A stretch of DNA of 64,000 nt, taken from the NCBI RefSeq assembly GCF_041200175.1, contig NZ_CP165727.1, positions 6,389,501 through 6,453,500 of the forward strand, given 5' to 3'. This document shows, one piece after another, positions 50,812 through 58,910 of the stretch. Position 1 is the stretch's first letter. The number at the start of each line of letters is the position of its first letter. The translations under genes were made by a program, and so were the position numbers. Source of the DNA: Streptomyces sp. R33. GTDB taxonomy: Bacteria > Actinomycetota > Actinomycetes > Streptomycetales > Streptomycetaceae. Below the pieces are notes generated by a model. It did no database searches. It saw only the letters and a program-made list of their open reading frames with translations, and was not told the DNA's origin.

Positions 50812-51537
50812 ATGGCCGTGATCGTGGCGTTGGGCGCGTTCCTGATGACCTTGGCGGGCGGATGGACGGCGCAGCGCGTCACCGACCGCCGCCACCTCGT
50901 GCTGGGCCTGGCCGGCGGGCTGATGCTCGGCGTCGTGGGCCTCGACCTGCTGCCGGAGTCGCTGCGCGCGGCGGGCAGCGAGGTGTTCGGCGTCCCGCTC
51001 GCGCTGCTGCTCTTCGTGGCCGGGTTCCTGACCGCCCACGTCGTGGAACGCCTGCTGGCGGTGCGGCAGGCCGCGCACGGAGCCGAGAACGGGGGCCGCG
51101 CCCCCGAGGTCGGGCTGACGGCGGCCGCGGCGATGGTCGGCCACAGCTTCGCCGACGGGGTGGCCCTGGGCGCGGCCTTCCAGGTCGGCGGCGGGATGGG
51201 CGTGGCCGTGTCGCTGGCCGTCGTCACGCACGACTTCGCCGACGGGTTCAACACGTACACGCTCACCCGGCTGTACGGGAACGCCCGCCGCAAGGCCGTG
51301 ATGATGCTGTTCGCGGACGCGGTGGCCCCGGTGCTGGGCGCGGCGTCCACTTTGCTGTTCACCCTTCCGGAGGAACCGCTCGGGGCGTACCTCGGCTTCT
51401 TCGGCGGAGCCCTGCTGTACCTGGCGGCCGCCGAGATCCTGCCGGAGGCGCACCACAAGCACCCCGCCCTGTCCACGCTGATGTGCACGGTGGGCGGGGT
51501 GGCCGGGATCTGGCTGGTGGTGGGCCTCGCGGACTGA
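50812..51537 (+). CDS. ZIP family metal transporter
   Basis: A 241-residue metal permease with about eight transmembrane segments. The helix IV and V metal motifs are AAMVGHSFADGVALGAAF and VTHDFADGFNTY, and a C-terminal metal-rich segment is EILPEAHHKHP. ZIP proteins import zinc and other divalent metals. Location between cobalamin genes suggests a cobalt or zinc supply role, which is only inferred. AGGGG lies 3 nt before the ATG at 50812. Its stop abuts the end of cobB on the other strand. Confidence 0.88.
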   Translation: MAVIVALGAFLMTLAGGWTAQRVTDRRHLVLGLAGGLMLGVVGLDLLPESLRAAGSEVFGVPLALLLFVAGFLTAHVVERLLAVRQAAHGAENGGRAPEVGLTAAAAMVGHSFADGVALGAAFQVGGGMGVAVSLAVVTHDFADGFNTYTLTRLYGNARRKAVMMLFADAVAPVLGAASTLLFTLPEEPLGAYLGFFGGALLYLAAAEILPEAHHKHPALSTLMCTVGGVAGIWLVVGLAD

Positions 51538-51539
51538 AC

Positions 51540-53015
51540 TCACCTGGCCCGCGCCGCGGCTTGCGTGAACCGCAGGGCCACGGAGGGCTCCGCCGCCCAG
51601 TGCGTGTGCAGGTAGCTGGCGTGCACGCCCTGCTGTACGAAGCCCTCGACCCGGCGTTCGGGGTGCGTGAACCCCCAGGCGGGGGCGACGCCGGCGCCGG
51701 GTTCGATCACCGTGCGGTGGAACTCGTGGCCGCGCAGCCGGGTTCCGGCGGCGGCCAGAGCGCTGTCCGACACCGCGACGGCCTCGCGGTAGCCGAGGGT
51801 CAGCCGCTCCGACATCCGCGCGTCGGCGTCCAGGACCCCGCACATGGGCTTGCCGTCCAGGGAGCGGGCGAGGTACAGCAGCCCGGCGCACTCGGCGGCC
51901 ACGGGCCCGCCGTCCGCGGCGAAGGCCGCGACGGCCTTGCGCAGCGGCTCGTTGGCGGCGAGCTCGGGGGCGTACACCTCGGGGAAACCGCCGCCGATCA
52001 CCAGGCCGGTGGTCCCCTCGGGCAGGGCCTCGTCCCGGAGCGGGTCGAAGGTGACGACGTCCGCCCCGGCGGCGGTGAGCAGTTCCGCGTGCTCGGCGTA
52101 GGAGAACGTGAAGGCCGGCCCGCCTGCCACGGCGATGACGGGCGCCGGGCCGTGGTCGGGGGCGCCGCCCCCGAACTCTCCCCCAGCTACCGCTGGGGGT
52201 ACCCCCAGCGCCTCGGATGCCGGTGGGGCCGATCCGTCCCCGGCGGGGCGCGGGGCAGCGCCCCGGACACCCTCCGGCACAGCGGCGGGAGACCAGGCCT
52301 CGCAGGCCAGCGGCGGGGCCGTGCGGGCCAGGGCCATGAGGGCCTCGAGGTCGCAGCCTGCCCGGACCTGGTCGGCCAGCGCCGCCACCGAGGACAGCGC
52401 GTCCGACCGCCGCTCGGCGACCGGGACCAGGCCCAGGTGCCGCGACGGCGCAGCCACCTGCGGGGCCCGCCGCAGCACGCCGAGCACCGGCATCCCGGCC
52501 TCCTCCAGCGCCTCCCGCAGCATCAGCTCGTGCCGGTCGGACCCGACCTTGTTCAGGATCACGCCCCCCACGCGCACCTGGGGGTCGAACGACGCGAAGC
52601 CGTGCACCAGCGCCGCCACCGACCGCGACTGCGACGACGCGTCGACCACCAGCACCACCGGCGCCCGCAGCAGCTTCGCGACCTGCGCCGTCGACGCCAG
52701 CTCACCCCGCCCCGCGGCCCCGTCGTACAGCCCCATCACGCCCTCGACGATGGCGAGATCGCACCCTGCGGCCCCGTGGGCGAACAGTGGAGCGACCAGC
52801 TCCGGCCCGCACATGAAAGCGTCCAGGTTGCGCCCCGGCCGGCCCGTGGCCAGCGCGTGGTAGCCGGGGTCTATGTAGTCGGGCCCGGCCTTGTGCGGGG
52901 ACACGGCGAGGCCGCGCTCCGAGAACGCCGCCATCAGACCCGTCGCGACCGTGGTCTTGCCGCTGCCGGACGACGGCGCGGCGATGACCAGGCGCGGAAC
53001 GTGCACAGACGTCAC
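51540..53015 (-). CDS. cobB: Cobyrinate a,c-diamide synthase
   Basis: Amidates cobyrinate side chains a and c with glutamine and ATP. The 491-residue protein has the ATP loop IAAPSSGSGKTTV at residues 11-23, the substrate segment HKAGPDYIDPGYH, and a C-terminal class I glutaminase with catalytic Cys in VAAECAGLLYLARS and HEFHRT. Between the domains, about residues 245-295 form a Gly/Ala/Pro-rich linker that contains a DNA palindrome typical of streptomycete repeats. The GTG start overlaps the cobO stop (GTGA). Confidence 0.94.
   Translation of the reverse strand: MTSVHVPRLVIAAPSSGSGKTTVATGLMAAFSERGLAVSPHKAGPDYIDPGYHALATGRPGRNLDAFMCGPELVAPLFAHGAAGCDLAIVEGVMGLYDGAAGRGELASTAQVAKLLRAPVVLVVDASSQSRSVAALVHGFASFDPQVRVGGVILNKVGSDRHELMLREALEEAGMPVLGVLRRAPQVAAPSRHLGLVPVAERRSDALSSVAALADQVRAGCDLEALMALARTAPPLACEAWSPAAVPEGVRGAAPRPAGDGSAPPASEALGVPPAVAGGEFGGGAPDHGPAPVIAVAGGPAFTFSYAEHAELLTAAGADVVTFDPLRDEALPEGTTGLVIGGGFPEVYAPELAANEPLRKAVAAFAADGGPVAAECAGLLYLARSLDGKPMCGVLDADARMSERLTLGYREAVAVSDSALAAAGTRLRGHEFHRTVIEPGAGVAPAWGFTHPERRVEGFVQQGVHASYLHTHWAAEPSVALRFTQAAARAR
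52180..52210. repeat. Palindromic repeat inside the cobB linker
   Basis: CGCTGGGGGTACCCCCAGCG at 52191-52210 is a perfect 20-bp palindrome, preceded by another CCCCCAGC at 52180 that can pair with 52192-52199. It lies in frame in the interdomain linker. Similar GGGGGTACCCCC palindromes occur often in Streptomyces spacers, from memory. Confidence 0.7.
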
Positions 53016-53611
53016 CACTCGATGCCCTTCTGGCCCTTCTGGCCGGCGTCCATCGGGTGCTTGACCTTGGTCATCTCCGTGACCAGGTCCGCGAACTCCA
53101 GCAGCTTCTCCGGTGCGTTGCGCCCCGTGATCACCACGTGCTGCGTACCGGGCCGGTTGCGCAGCACCTCGATGACCTCGTCGACGTCGATCCAGCCCCA
53201 GTGCATCGGGTACGCGAACTCGTCCAGCACGTACAGCCTGTGCGTCTCGGCGGCCAGGTCGCGCTTGACCTGCTCCCAGCCCTCCTTGGCCGCCTGCTCG
53301 TTGTCGAGCTGCGCGTCCCGCTGGACCCAGGACCAGCCCTCGCCCATCTTGTGCCAGACGACCGGGCCGCCCTCGCCGGAGGCGCCGAGCACCTTGAGCG
53401 CGTTCTCCTCGCCGACCTTCCACTTCGCCGACTTGACGAACTGGAACACCCCGATCGACCAGCCCTGGTTCCAGGCGCGCAGCGCCAGCCCGAAGGCTGC
53501 CGTCGACTTGCCCTTGCCCGGGCCGGTGTGGACGAAGACGAGCGGGCGGTTGCGGCGCTGGCGCGTCGTGAGTCCGTCGTCCGGAACGACGGTCGGCTGT
53601 CCCTGCGGCAT
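53012..53611 (-). CDS. cobO: Cob(I)yrinic acid a,c-diamide adenosyltransferase
   Basis: Attaches the adenosyl ligand to cobalt in corrinoid biosynthesis. The 199-residue CobA/CobO/BtuR protein has the P-loop HTGPGKGKST near residues 28-37, VFQFVKSAKWKVGEENAL, LYVLDEFAYPMHWGWID and VITGRNAPEKLLEFADLVTEM, the last two being family signatures. It overlaps cobB by 4 nt and shares one base with the chelatase stop (TAATG). Confidence 0.95.
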   Translation of the reverse strand: MPQGQPTVVPDDGLTTRQRRNRPLVFVHTGPGKGKSTAAFGLALRAWNQGWSIGVFQFVKSAKWKVGEENALKVLGASGEGGPVVWHKMGEGWSWVQRDAQLDNEQAAKEGWEQVKRDLAAETHRLYVLDEFAYPMHWGWIDVDEVIEVLRNRPGTQHVVITGRNAPEKLLEFADLVTEMTKVKHPMDAGQKGQKGIEW

Positions 53612-55728
53612 TACGCGGCCCTCCTGGTGGTGTGGTGAGACGGGGAAGTCACTGCGGTGCGTACGTTCTTCACGAGCCCGGCCAGCGAGTCGGCCCGCAG
53701 CCCGTCGAGCGTGACGGCGGGCCCGCCGAGGTCGGCGGCCAGTACGCCGGCCAGCCCCAGCCGGACCGGCCCCGACTCGCAGTCCACGACCACCGACGCG
53801 ACGCCCTCGGCCTGGAGCAGCCGGGCGCTGCGGCCCGAGAGTTCGCGCGGGTCACCGCCGACGGAACCGGCCGAGGTGGCCCGCCCGTCGGTGACGACCA
53901 CGAGCAGCGGACGGCGGCTCGGATCCCGCAACCGCTCGATGCGCAGCACCTCGTGGGCCTTGAGCAGGCCCGCGGCGAGCGGGGTGCGCCCGCCCGTCGG
54001 CAGCTGCTCGAGCCGGGCCGCGGCCGCGTCCACCGAGGAGGTGGGCGGCAGAGCCAGCTCGGCGGCGGCGCCGCGGAAGGTGATCAGACCGACCTTGTCC
54101 CGCCGCTGGTAGGCGTCCAGCAGCAGCGAGAGCACCGCGCCCTTGACCGCGCTCATGCGCTGCCGGGCGGCCATCGAGCCGGAGGCGTCGACGACGAAGA
54201 GGACGAGGTTGCCCTCGCGGCCCTCCCGGGTGGCCTGGCGCAGATCGTCCTTGCGGACGACCAGCCCGCGCCCGCTGCGCCCGCGCGCCTTCTGGTGCGG
54301 GGCGGCGGCCTGGACCGTCGCCGCGAGGTGCAGCTTCGTCAGGTGGCCGCGGGGGCGCTGGGCGCCGGTGGTGCGGCCGTGCGCGGTACGGGCGCGGGAG
54401 CGCCGCCCGGACGCGCCCTCGCCGAGGCCCGGCACGCTCAGCATCTTGGTCCGGAACGGCTCGGCGGCCCCTACGGCGGCTTGTTCCGGCGCGGCGCCGT
54501 CCTGGGAGGCGGGCTGGGGCTCGGGGGACTCCGGGGCGTCCGGGGCGGGCGGGGCCGCGTCGTCCTGCGCCTCGGGGGCCTGGCGGGCCTCGGGCCCGGG
54601 GGCGTCGGGGCCGCTCTGCGGGGGGACCCCGCCGCCTCCGCCGTCGGGGCCGCCGTCCTGCGGACCGCCGTCGTCCGGACCCTCGGGCGCCGGGTCGGGC
54701 TCGGGCTCCGGCTCCTCGTCGGGGAAGCGGTCCAGGATCTCGTCGAGCTTGTCCTCGTCGAGGCCGGGCGCGTCGAAGGGGTTGCGGCGCCGCCGGTGGG
54801 GCAGCGCCAGCAGCGCGGCCTGGCGTACGTCCTCCTTGCGTACGTCGGTCCGCCCGGCCCAGGCGGCCAGCGCGGTCGCCGTACGGGCCATCACGATGTC
54901 GGCGCGCATGCCGTCGACCTCGAAGCCGGCGCAGGTCGCCGCGATCTGCAGCAGCGAGGCGTCGCCGAGGCGGACCTGCGGGAGCAGGGCCCGGGCGGCC
55001 ACGACGCGGGCGCGGACGTCCTGCTCGTCCCCGGCCCAGCGGGTCGCGAACCCGGCGGGATCGTCCTCGTACGCGAGCCGGCGGCGCACCACCTCGACGC
55101 GCTGCGCGGGCTCGCGGGAGGCCGCCACCTGGACGGTGAGCCCGAACCGGTCGAGGAGCTGCGGGCGGAGCTCGCCCTCCTCGGGGTTCATGGTGCCGAC
55201 GAGGAGGAAGCGGGCTGCGTGGCGTACGGAAACGCCCTCGCGCTCGACGTAGGAAGCGCCCATCGCGGCCGCGTCGAGGAGCAGGTCGATCAGGTGGTCG
55301 TGGAGGAGGTTGACCTCGTCGACGTACAGGATCCCGCGGTGCGCGTCGGCCAGCAGGCCGGGCTCGAAGGCCTTCACGCCCTCCGCGAGGGCGCGTTCGA
55401 TGTCGAGGGCACCGACGAGGCGGTCCTCGGAGGCGCCGACGGGCAGCTCCACCATGCGAGCGGGCCGGGCCTGGCCCGGGCCGGGCGCGTGCGGGCCGTC
55501 GGGGCAGGCCGGGTCCGGGGCGGCGGGAGCGCAGGAGAACCGGCAGCCGGGAACGACGTCCACCTGCGGCAGCAGCGCGGACAGCGCGCGGACGGCGGTG
55601 GACTTGGCGGTCCCCTTCTCGCCGCGGACCAGCACGCCGCCGACCGCTGGGCTCACGGCGTTGAGCAGGAGCGCCAGCCGCAGGTCGGTCTGGCCGACGA
55701 CTGCGGTGAACGGGTAGGGCGTGCTCAT
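53611..55728 (-). CDS. Magnesium/cobaltochelatase ChlI-ChlD fusion
   Basis: A 705-residue protein joining the AAA+ and von Willebrand A subunits of a chelatase. Residues 5-330 are ChlI/CobS-like, with Walker A GEKGTAKST at 36-44 and ILYVDEVNLL as Walker B. An acidic Pro-rich linker spans about residues 370-470. The VWA domain has the MIDAS motif VDASGSM. Together with a large CobN subunit it would insert cobalt into hydrogenobyrinate diamide. No cobN is in the window. AGGAGAGG precedes the ATG. A 151-nt gap with a 16-nt perfect palindrome separates it from cobQ. Confidence 0.92.
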   Translation of the reverse strand: MSTPYPFTAVVGQTDLRLALLLNAVSPAVGGVLVRGEKGTAKSTAVRALSALLPQVDVVPGCRFSCAPAAPDPACPDGPHAPGPGQARPARMVELPVGASEDRLVGALDIERALAEGVKAFEPGLLADAHRGILYVDEVNLLHDHLIDLLLDAAAMGASYVEREGVSVRHAARFLLVGTMNPEEGELRPQLLDRFGLTVQVAASREPAQRVEVVRRRLAYEDDPAGFATRWAGDEQDVRARVVAARALLPQVRLGDASLLQIAATCAGFEVDGMRADIVMARTATALAAWAGRTDVRKEDVRQAALLALPHRRRRNPFDAPGLDEDKLDEILDRFPDEEPEPEPDPAPEGPDDGGPQDGGPDGGGGGVPPQSGPDAPGPEARQAPEAQDDAAPPAPDAPESPEPQPASQDGAAPEQAAVGAAEPFRTKMLSVPGLGEGASGRRSRARTAHGRTTGAQRPRGHLTKLHLAATVQAAAPHQKARGRSGRGLVVRKDDLRQATREGREGNLVLFVVDASGSMAARQRMSAVKGAVLSLLLDAYQRRDKVGLITFRGAAAELALPPTSSVDAAAARLEQLPTGGRTPLAAGLLKAHEVLRIERLRDPSRRPLLVVVTDGRATSAGSVGGDPRELSGRSARLLQAEGVASVVVDCESGPVRLGLAGVLAADLGGPAVTLDGLRADSLAGLVKNVRTAVTSPSHHTTRRAA

Positions 55729-55838
55729 GCGGTGCCTCTCCTTGTGCGGGTACGAGTACGCGGGTGCGGGCCGGTGGCCGCGGGGCGGGTGCGGCGTGCG
55801 GGTCTGCCGGGGGCTGCGGCTGCGCGGAGCTCTCGCCG

Positions 55839-55854
55839 CCCCGCCGCGGCGGGG
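55839..55854 (-). terminator. GC palindrome between cobQ and the chelatase gene
   Basis: CCCCGCCGCGGCGGGG is a perfect 16-nt palindrome in the 151-nt gap. Its compact hairpin could weaken or split the operon. Confidence 0.4.
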
Positions 55855-55879
55855 AAGGCCGCCCGCGGGGCCGGCGCCT

Positions 55880-57400
55880 TCACGGGGCCCCCGGGGGGAG
55901 GAACGGGAGGCCTGCGGGGGCACCCGTCTCGATCAGGCGGAGCAGGGCATCGGTGTCCGCGTGCTCGGCGATCAGATCGCCCAGCAGGTCCAGTTGTTCC
56001 TCCCGGAGGGAGGAGAACGAGGTGTCCGGGGACGGGACGAAGCGGCGGCCCGACGCCGCGGCCACCTCGCGGAGGAACGCCCGGCGGAAGCCGTCCGACT
56101 CCAGCGAGCCGTGCCAGTGGGTCCCCCACACCGACCCGACCCGGCAGCCGTCCAGGAACGGCTCCCCGCCCAGGACCTCGGCCACCCCGTGGTGGATCTC
56201 GTACCCGGCGACCTCCTCGCCGAGCGCGGTCCCGGAAGGCCGCTCCAGGGTCTTCTCCCGCTCGAAGCGGATCCGCACCGGCAGCAGGCCGAGCCCGTCC
56301 ACCGAGCCCGCCCTGGACTCGACCTCGTCCTCGATGTGCTCGCCGAGCACCTGGAAGCCGCCGCAGATGCCCAGCACCGGGCGGCCCTCCGCGGCCCGCC
56401 GCGCCAGCGCGTCCGCGAGGCCGCGCTCGCGCAGCCACTCCAGCGCCTTCACCGTGCCCCGGGTGCCCGGGACCACCACCAGGTCCGCGTCGGCCAGCTC
56501 CTCGGCCCGGTCCACGAACCGCACCACGACCCCCGGCTCCGCCGCGAGCGCGTCGACGTCGGTGAAGTTCGACATCAGCGGCACCGCGCACACCGCGACC
56601 CGCAGGACGTCCTCGCCGACCGGCGGCGCCACGACCGACTCGCGCACCGCGCCCCGCAGCGAGACCCGGAGCCCGTCCTCCTCGTCGATGCCCAGCCCGT
56701 GCCGGAACGGCAGCACGCCGTACGTCGCCCGGCCGGTGAGGGAACGCAGCATCTCCATGCCCGGTTCCAGCAGCGACACGTCGCCGCGGAACTTGTTCAC
56801 CATGTAGCCCGCGATCAGCTCCTGGTCCTGCGGCGACAGCAGCGCCGTCGTCCCGAAGAACGAGGCGAAGACCCCGCCCCGGTCGATGTCCCCGACCACG
56901 ACCACCGGGAACCGCGCGGCCCGCGCGATGCCCATGTTCACGATGTCGGTCCGGCGCAGGTTGATCTCGGCCGGACTGCCCGCCCCCTCGCAGATCACGG
57001 CGTCATACGTGCCCCGCAGCTGCTCCAGGCAGTCCGTGACCACACCCAGAAGCCGTTCCTGGCGCCCCCCGTGGTAGCCGCGCGCACTCATCTCGCCCAC
57101 CGGCTTGCCCAGCAGCACCACCTGGCTGCTCTGGTCGCTGCCGGGCTTGAGCAGCACCGGGTTCATCAGCGCCGTCGGCTCCACGCACGCCGCCTGCGCC
57201 TGCATCGCCTGCGCCCGCCCGATCTCGGCGCCCTCGCGCGTGACGAACGAGTTCAGCGACATGTTCTGCGCCTTGAACGGCGCCACCTTCACGCCCTGCC
57301 GGGCCAGCCAGCGGCAGATGCCCGCCGTGACCACGCTCTTGCCCGCGTCCGATGTCGTACCGGCGACGAGGAGTCCCCCGCCCAGCTTGCCGCCGCTCAC
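55880..57400 (-). CDS. cobQ: Cobyric acid synthase
   Basis: Amidates four peripheral side chains of adenosylcobyrinate a,c-diamide. The 506-residue enzyme starts at the GTG at 57400 (MSGGKLGGGLLVAGTTSDAG), with the ATP loop TTSDAGKS, KAQNMSLNSFVT, CEGAGSPAEINLR and VVGDIDRGGVFASF. The C-terminal glutaminase has its nucleophile in LGICGGFQVLGE and EIHHG. The start overlaps the cobD stop (GTGA at 57397-57400), so the two are translated together. The longer open frame upstream is a shadow of cobD. Confidence 0.95.
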   Translation of the reverse strand: MSGGKLGGGLLVAGTTSDAGKSVVTAGICRWLARQGVKVAPFKAQNMSLNSFVTREGAEIGRAQAMQAQAACVEPTALMNPVLLKPGSDQSSQVVLLGKPVGEMSARGYHGGRQERLLGVVTDCLEQLRGTYDAVICEGAGSPAEINLRRTDIVNMGIARAARFPVVVVGDIDRGGVFASFFGTTALLSPQDQELIAGYMVNKFRGDVSLLEPGMEMLRSLTGRATYGVLPFRHGLGIDEEDGLRVSLRGAVRESVVAPPVGEDVLRVAVCAVPLMSNFTDVDALAAEPGVVVRFVDRAEELADADLVVVPGTRGTVKALEWLRERGLADALARRAAEGRPVLGICGGFQVLGEHIEDEVESRAGSVDGLGLLPVRIRFEREKTLERPSGTALGEEVAGYEIHHGVAEVLGGEPFLDGCRVGSVWGTHWHGSLESDGFRRAFLREVAAASGRRFVPSPDTSFSSLREEQLDLLGDLIAEHADTDALLRLIETGAPAGLPFLPPGAP

Positions 57401-58356
57401 GCGCGTCCCCTCCCCGCCACACGTGACACCGCACAGCGCAGTGCCACACACGCTCCCAGCGCCAGCCACGTCACCTGCCGTGACAGCCGCACCGCCCGTT
57501 CGATGTCCGCGACCTGCACCGGCCGCCCCGCCTCGCCGTTCAGTACGGCCCGGTGCTCGACCCGCCCTCCGTACGCCAGGGTGCCCCCCAGCCGTACGCC
57601 GAGCGCCCCGGCGAACGAGGCCTCCACGGGCCCGGCGTTCGGGCTCGGGTGCTCGGCCGCGTCCGCCCGCCAGGCCCGTACGGCTCCCCGCCGGTCGGGT
57701 CCGGCGATCACGGCGGCCAGGGCGGTCAGCCGGGCGCCCGGCCAGCCCGCGAGGTCGTCGAGCCGGGCCGAGGCCCAGCCGTAGCGAAGGTAGCGCGGGG
57801 ACTTGTGGCCCACCATCGCGTCCAGGGTGTTCACGGCGCGGAAGGCCAGCAGCCCGGGGACACCGGCGGCGGCGCCCCACACGAGGGCCCCGACCACCGC
57901 GTCGGAGGTGTTCTCGGCGACGGACTCCACGACGGCGCGGGCCATCTGCTGCTCGTCCAGGGCCTGCGGGTCGCGCCCGCACAGGTGCGGCAGCCGCTCC
58001 CGGGCCACCTCGGCGTCCCCGGCGGCGAGCGCGCCGCCGATGGCGCGGGCCTCGCGGCCCAGCGAGGTGCCGCCGACGACGGCCCAGGTGGCCGCTGCGG
58101 TCAGGGCGATACGGGCGGCCGCGGGCCGGGAGCGCACGGCGCGGGCGCCCAGCGCGCCGACGGCGGCCGCGCCCCCGGCGCACAGGAGGGTGTGGAGGAG
58201 GCCCCGGGCGCGGTCGTCGCGCCACAGGGCGCCTTCGACGGCGGCGGCTGCTCGTCCGAAGGCGGCCACGGGGTGCCCTCGGCGCGGATCACCGAGGATC
58301 CGGTCGCCGATCAGGCCCGCCGTGGCGCCGTACGCGAAGACGCGATCGGCACGCAT
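57397..58356 (-). CDS. cobD: Adenosylcobinamide-phosphate synthase CobD/CbiB
   Basis: Membrane enzyme joining adenosylcobyric acid with aminopropanol or its phosphate. The 319-residue protein has about four to five membrane helices, and the segments LIGDRILGDPRRGHPVAAFG, VESVAENTSDAVVGALVWGA and AFRAVNTLDAMVGHKSPRY are diagnostic. The ATG at 58356 is chosen; the upstream frame is the riboswitch leader. GAGGA lies 10 nt upstream. It is the first gene of the cobD-cobQ transcript and should be repressed by cobalamin through the riboswitch. Confidence 0.95.
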   Translation of the reverse strand: MRADRVFAYGATAGLIGDRILGDPRRGHPVAAFGRAAAAVEGALWRDDRARGLLHTLLCAGGAAAVGALGARAVRSRPAAARIALTAAATWAVVGGTSLGREARAIGGALAAGDAEVARERLPHLCGRDPQALDEQQMARAVVESVAENTSDAVVGALVWGAAAGVPGLLAFRAVNTLDAMVGHKSPRYLRYGWASARLDDLAGWPGARLTALAAVIAGPDRRGAVRAWRADAAEHPSPNAGPVEASFAGALGVRLGGTLAYGGRVEHRAVLNGEAGRPVQVADIERAVRLSRQVTWLALGACVALRCAVSRVAGRGRA

Positions 58357-58385
58357 GGTGGCAGGTATGTCCTCACTCAGGGTCC

Positions 58386-58545
58386 GCGCCCTGGTTCGAC
58401 GTGTCCGGCGGTGGGAGTTCCTGGCTCCCGGGGCGCACGTGCCGCGTGCTCCCCGGTGACAGTGGCGGGACCGCGCCGGATTCGCACCGGACTTCCTCTC
58501 CATGCCGCCGTATTGGCTCGGGCAGTCCACCACGCACCGCGAAGG
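58386..58545 (-). promoter_or_regulatory. Cobalamin riboswitch
   Basis: Read on the minus strand, the leader of cobD shows the conserved order of B12 aptamer elements: GGTGCGAATCC in the J3-4 region, CCCGCCACTGT (B12 box on 58459-58466) and GGGAGCCAGGAACTCCC (P6 hairpin with CCAGGA loop). The 3' part continues to about 58386, 30 nt before the cobD start, where the expression platform would lie. Outer boundaries are approximate. Confidence 0.92.
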
Positions 58546-58600
58546 CCCGTCAACTCGCCGTTGACCTGCGGCGGGGCAGCTCGCCACCATGGGCCGCAGG

Positions 58601-58643
58601 CACGCGAAAGCTCCCTCCGGGAAACCCGTAGGGAGCTTTCGTG
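58601..58643 (-). terminator. Terminator after the pit transcript
   Basis: GAAAGCTCCCT (58606-58616) pairs with AGGGAGCTTTC (58630-58640), with an inner CGGG/CCCG stem and an AAA loop. It separates the pit-small protein genes from the cobD riboswitch leader. Confidence 0.8.
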
Positions 58644-58660
58644 CGCCGTGCCCGAATCGG

Positions 58661-58882
58661 TCAGCTGACGATCAGGTAGATCCCGTACGCCACGGCCGAC
58701 GCGACGAGCGCGAAGCAGGCGTACGCGCCGCTGCGGGCCAGGGTGGCGGTGCCGCCCTGCTCGGTGGCGGTCTCGTGCTTGGACAGGCCCACCAGGCCCA
58801 GGGTGAACAGGGCCACGAGCGCGACGGTGGCGGAGAGGCTGACCCCGAAGACGGAGCCGAGTGCTGCCCAGTCGATCTTCAT
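58661..58882 (-). CDS. Small membrane protein downstream of pit
   Basis: A 73-residue protein with two predicted transmembrane helices (VSLSATVALVALFTLGLVGLS and AYACFALVASAVAYGIYLIV) joined by a polar loop with KHETATEQGGTATLARSG. It starts 28 nt after the Pit gene stop on the same strand and ends at a terminator, so it belongs to the pit transcript. A role in Pit function or regulation is possible by position only. Confidence 0.78.
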   Translation of the reverse strand: MKIDWAALGSVFGVSLSATVALVALFTLGLVGLSKHETATEQGGTATLARSGAYACFALVASAVAYGIYLIVS

Positions 58883-58910
58883 ACTGCGGATTCCTCTGTC
58901 GTTCTCGGGG

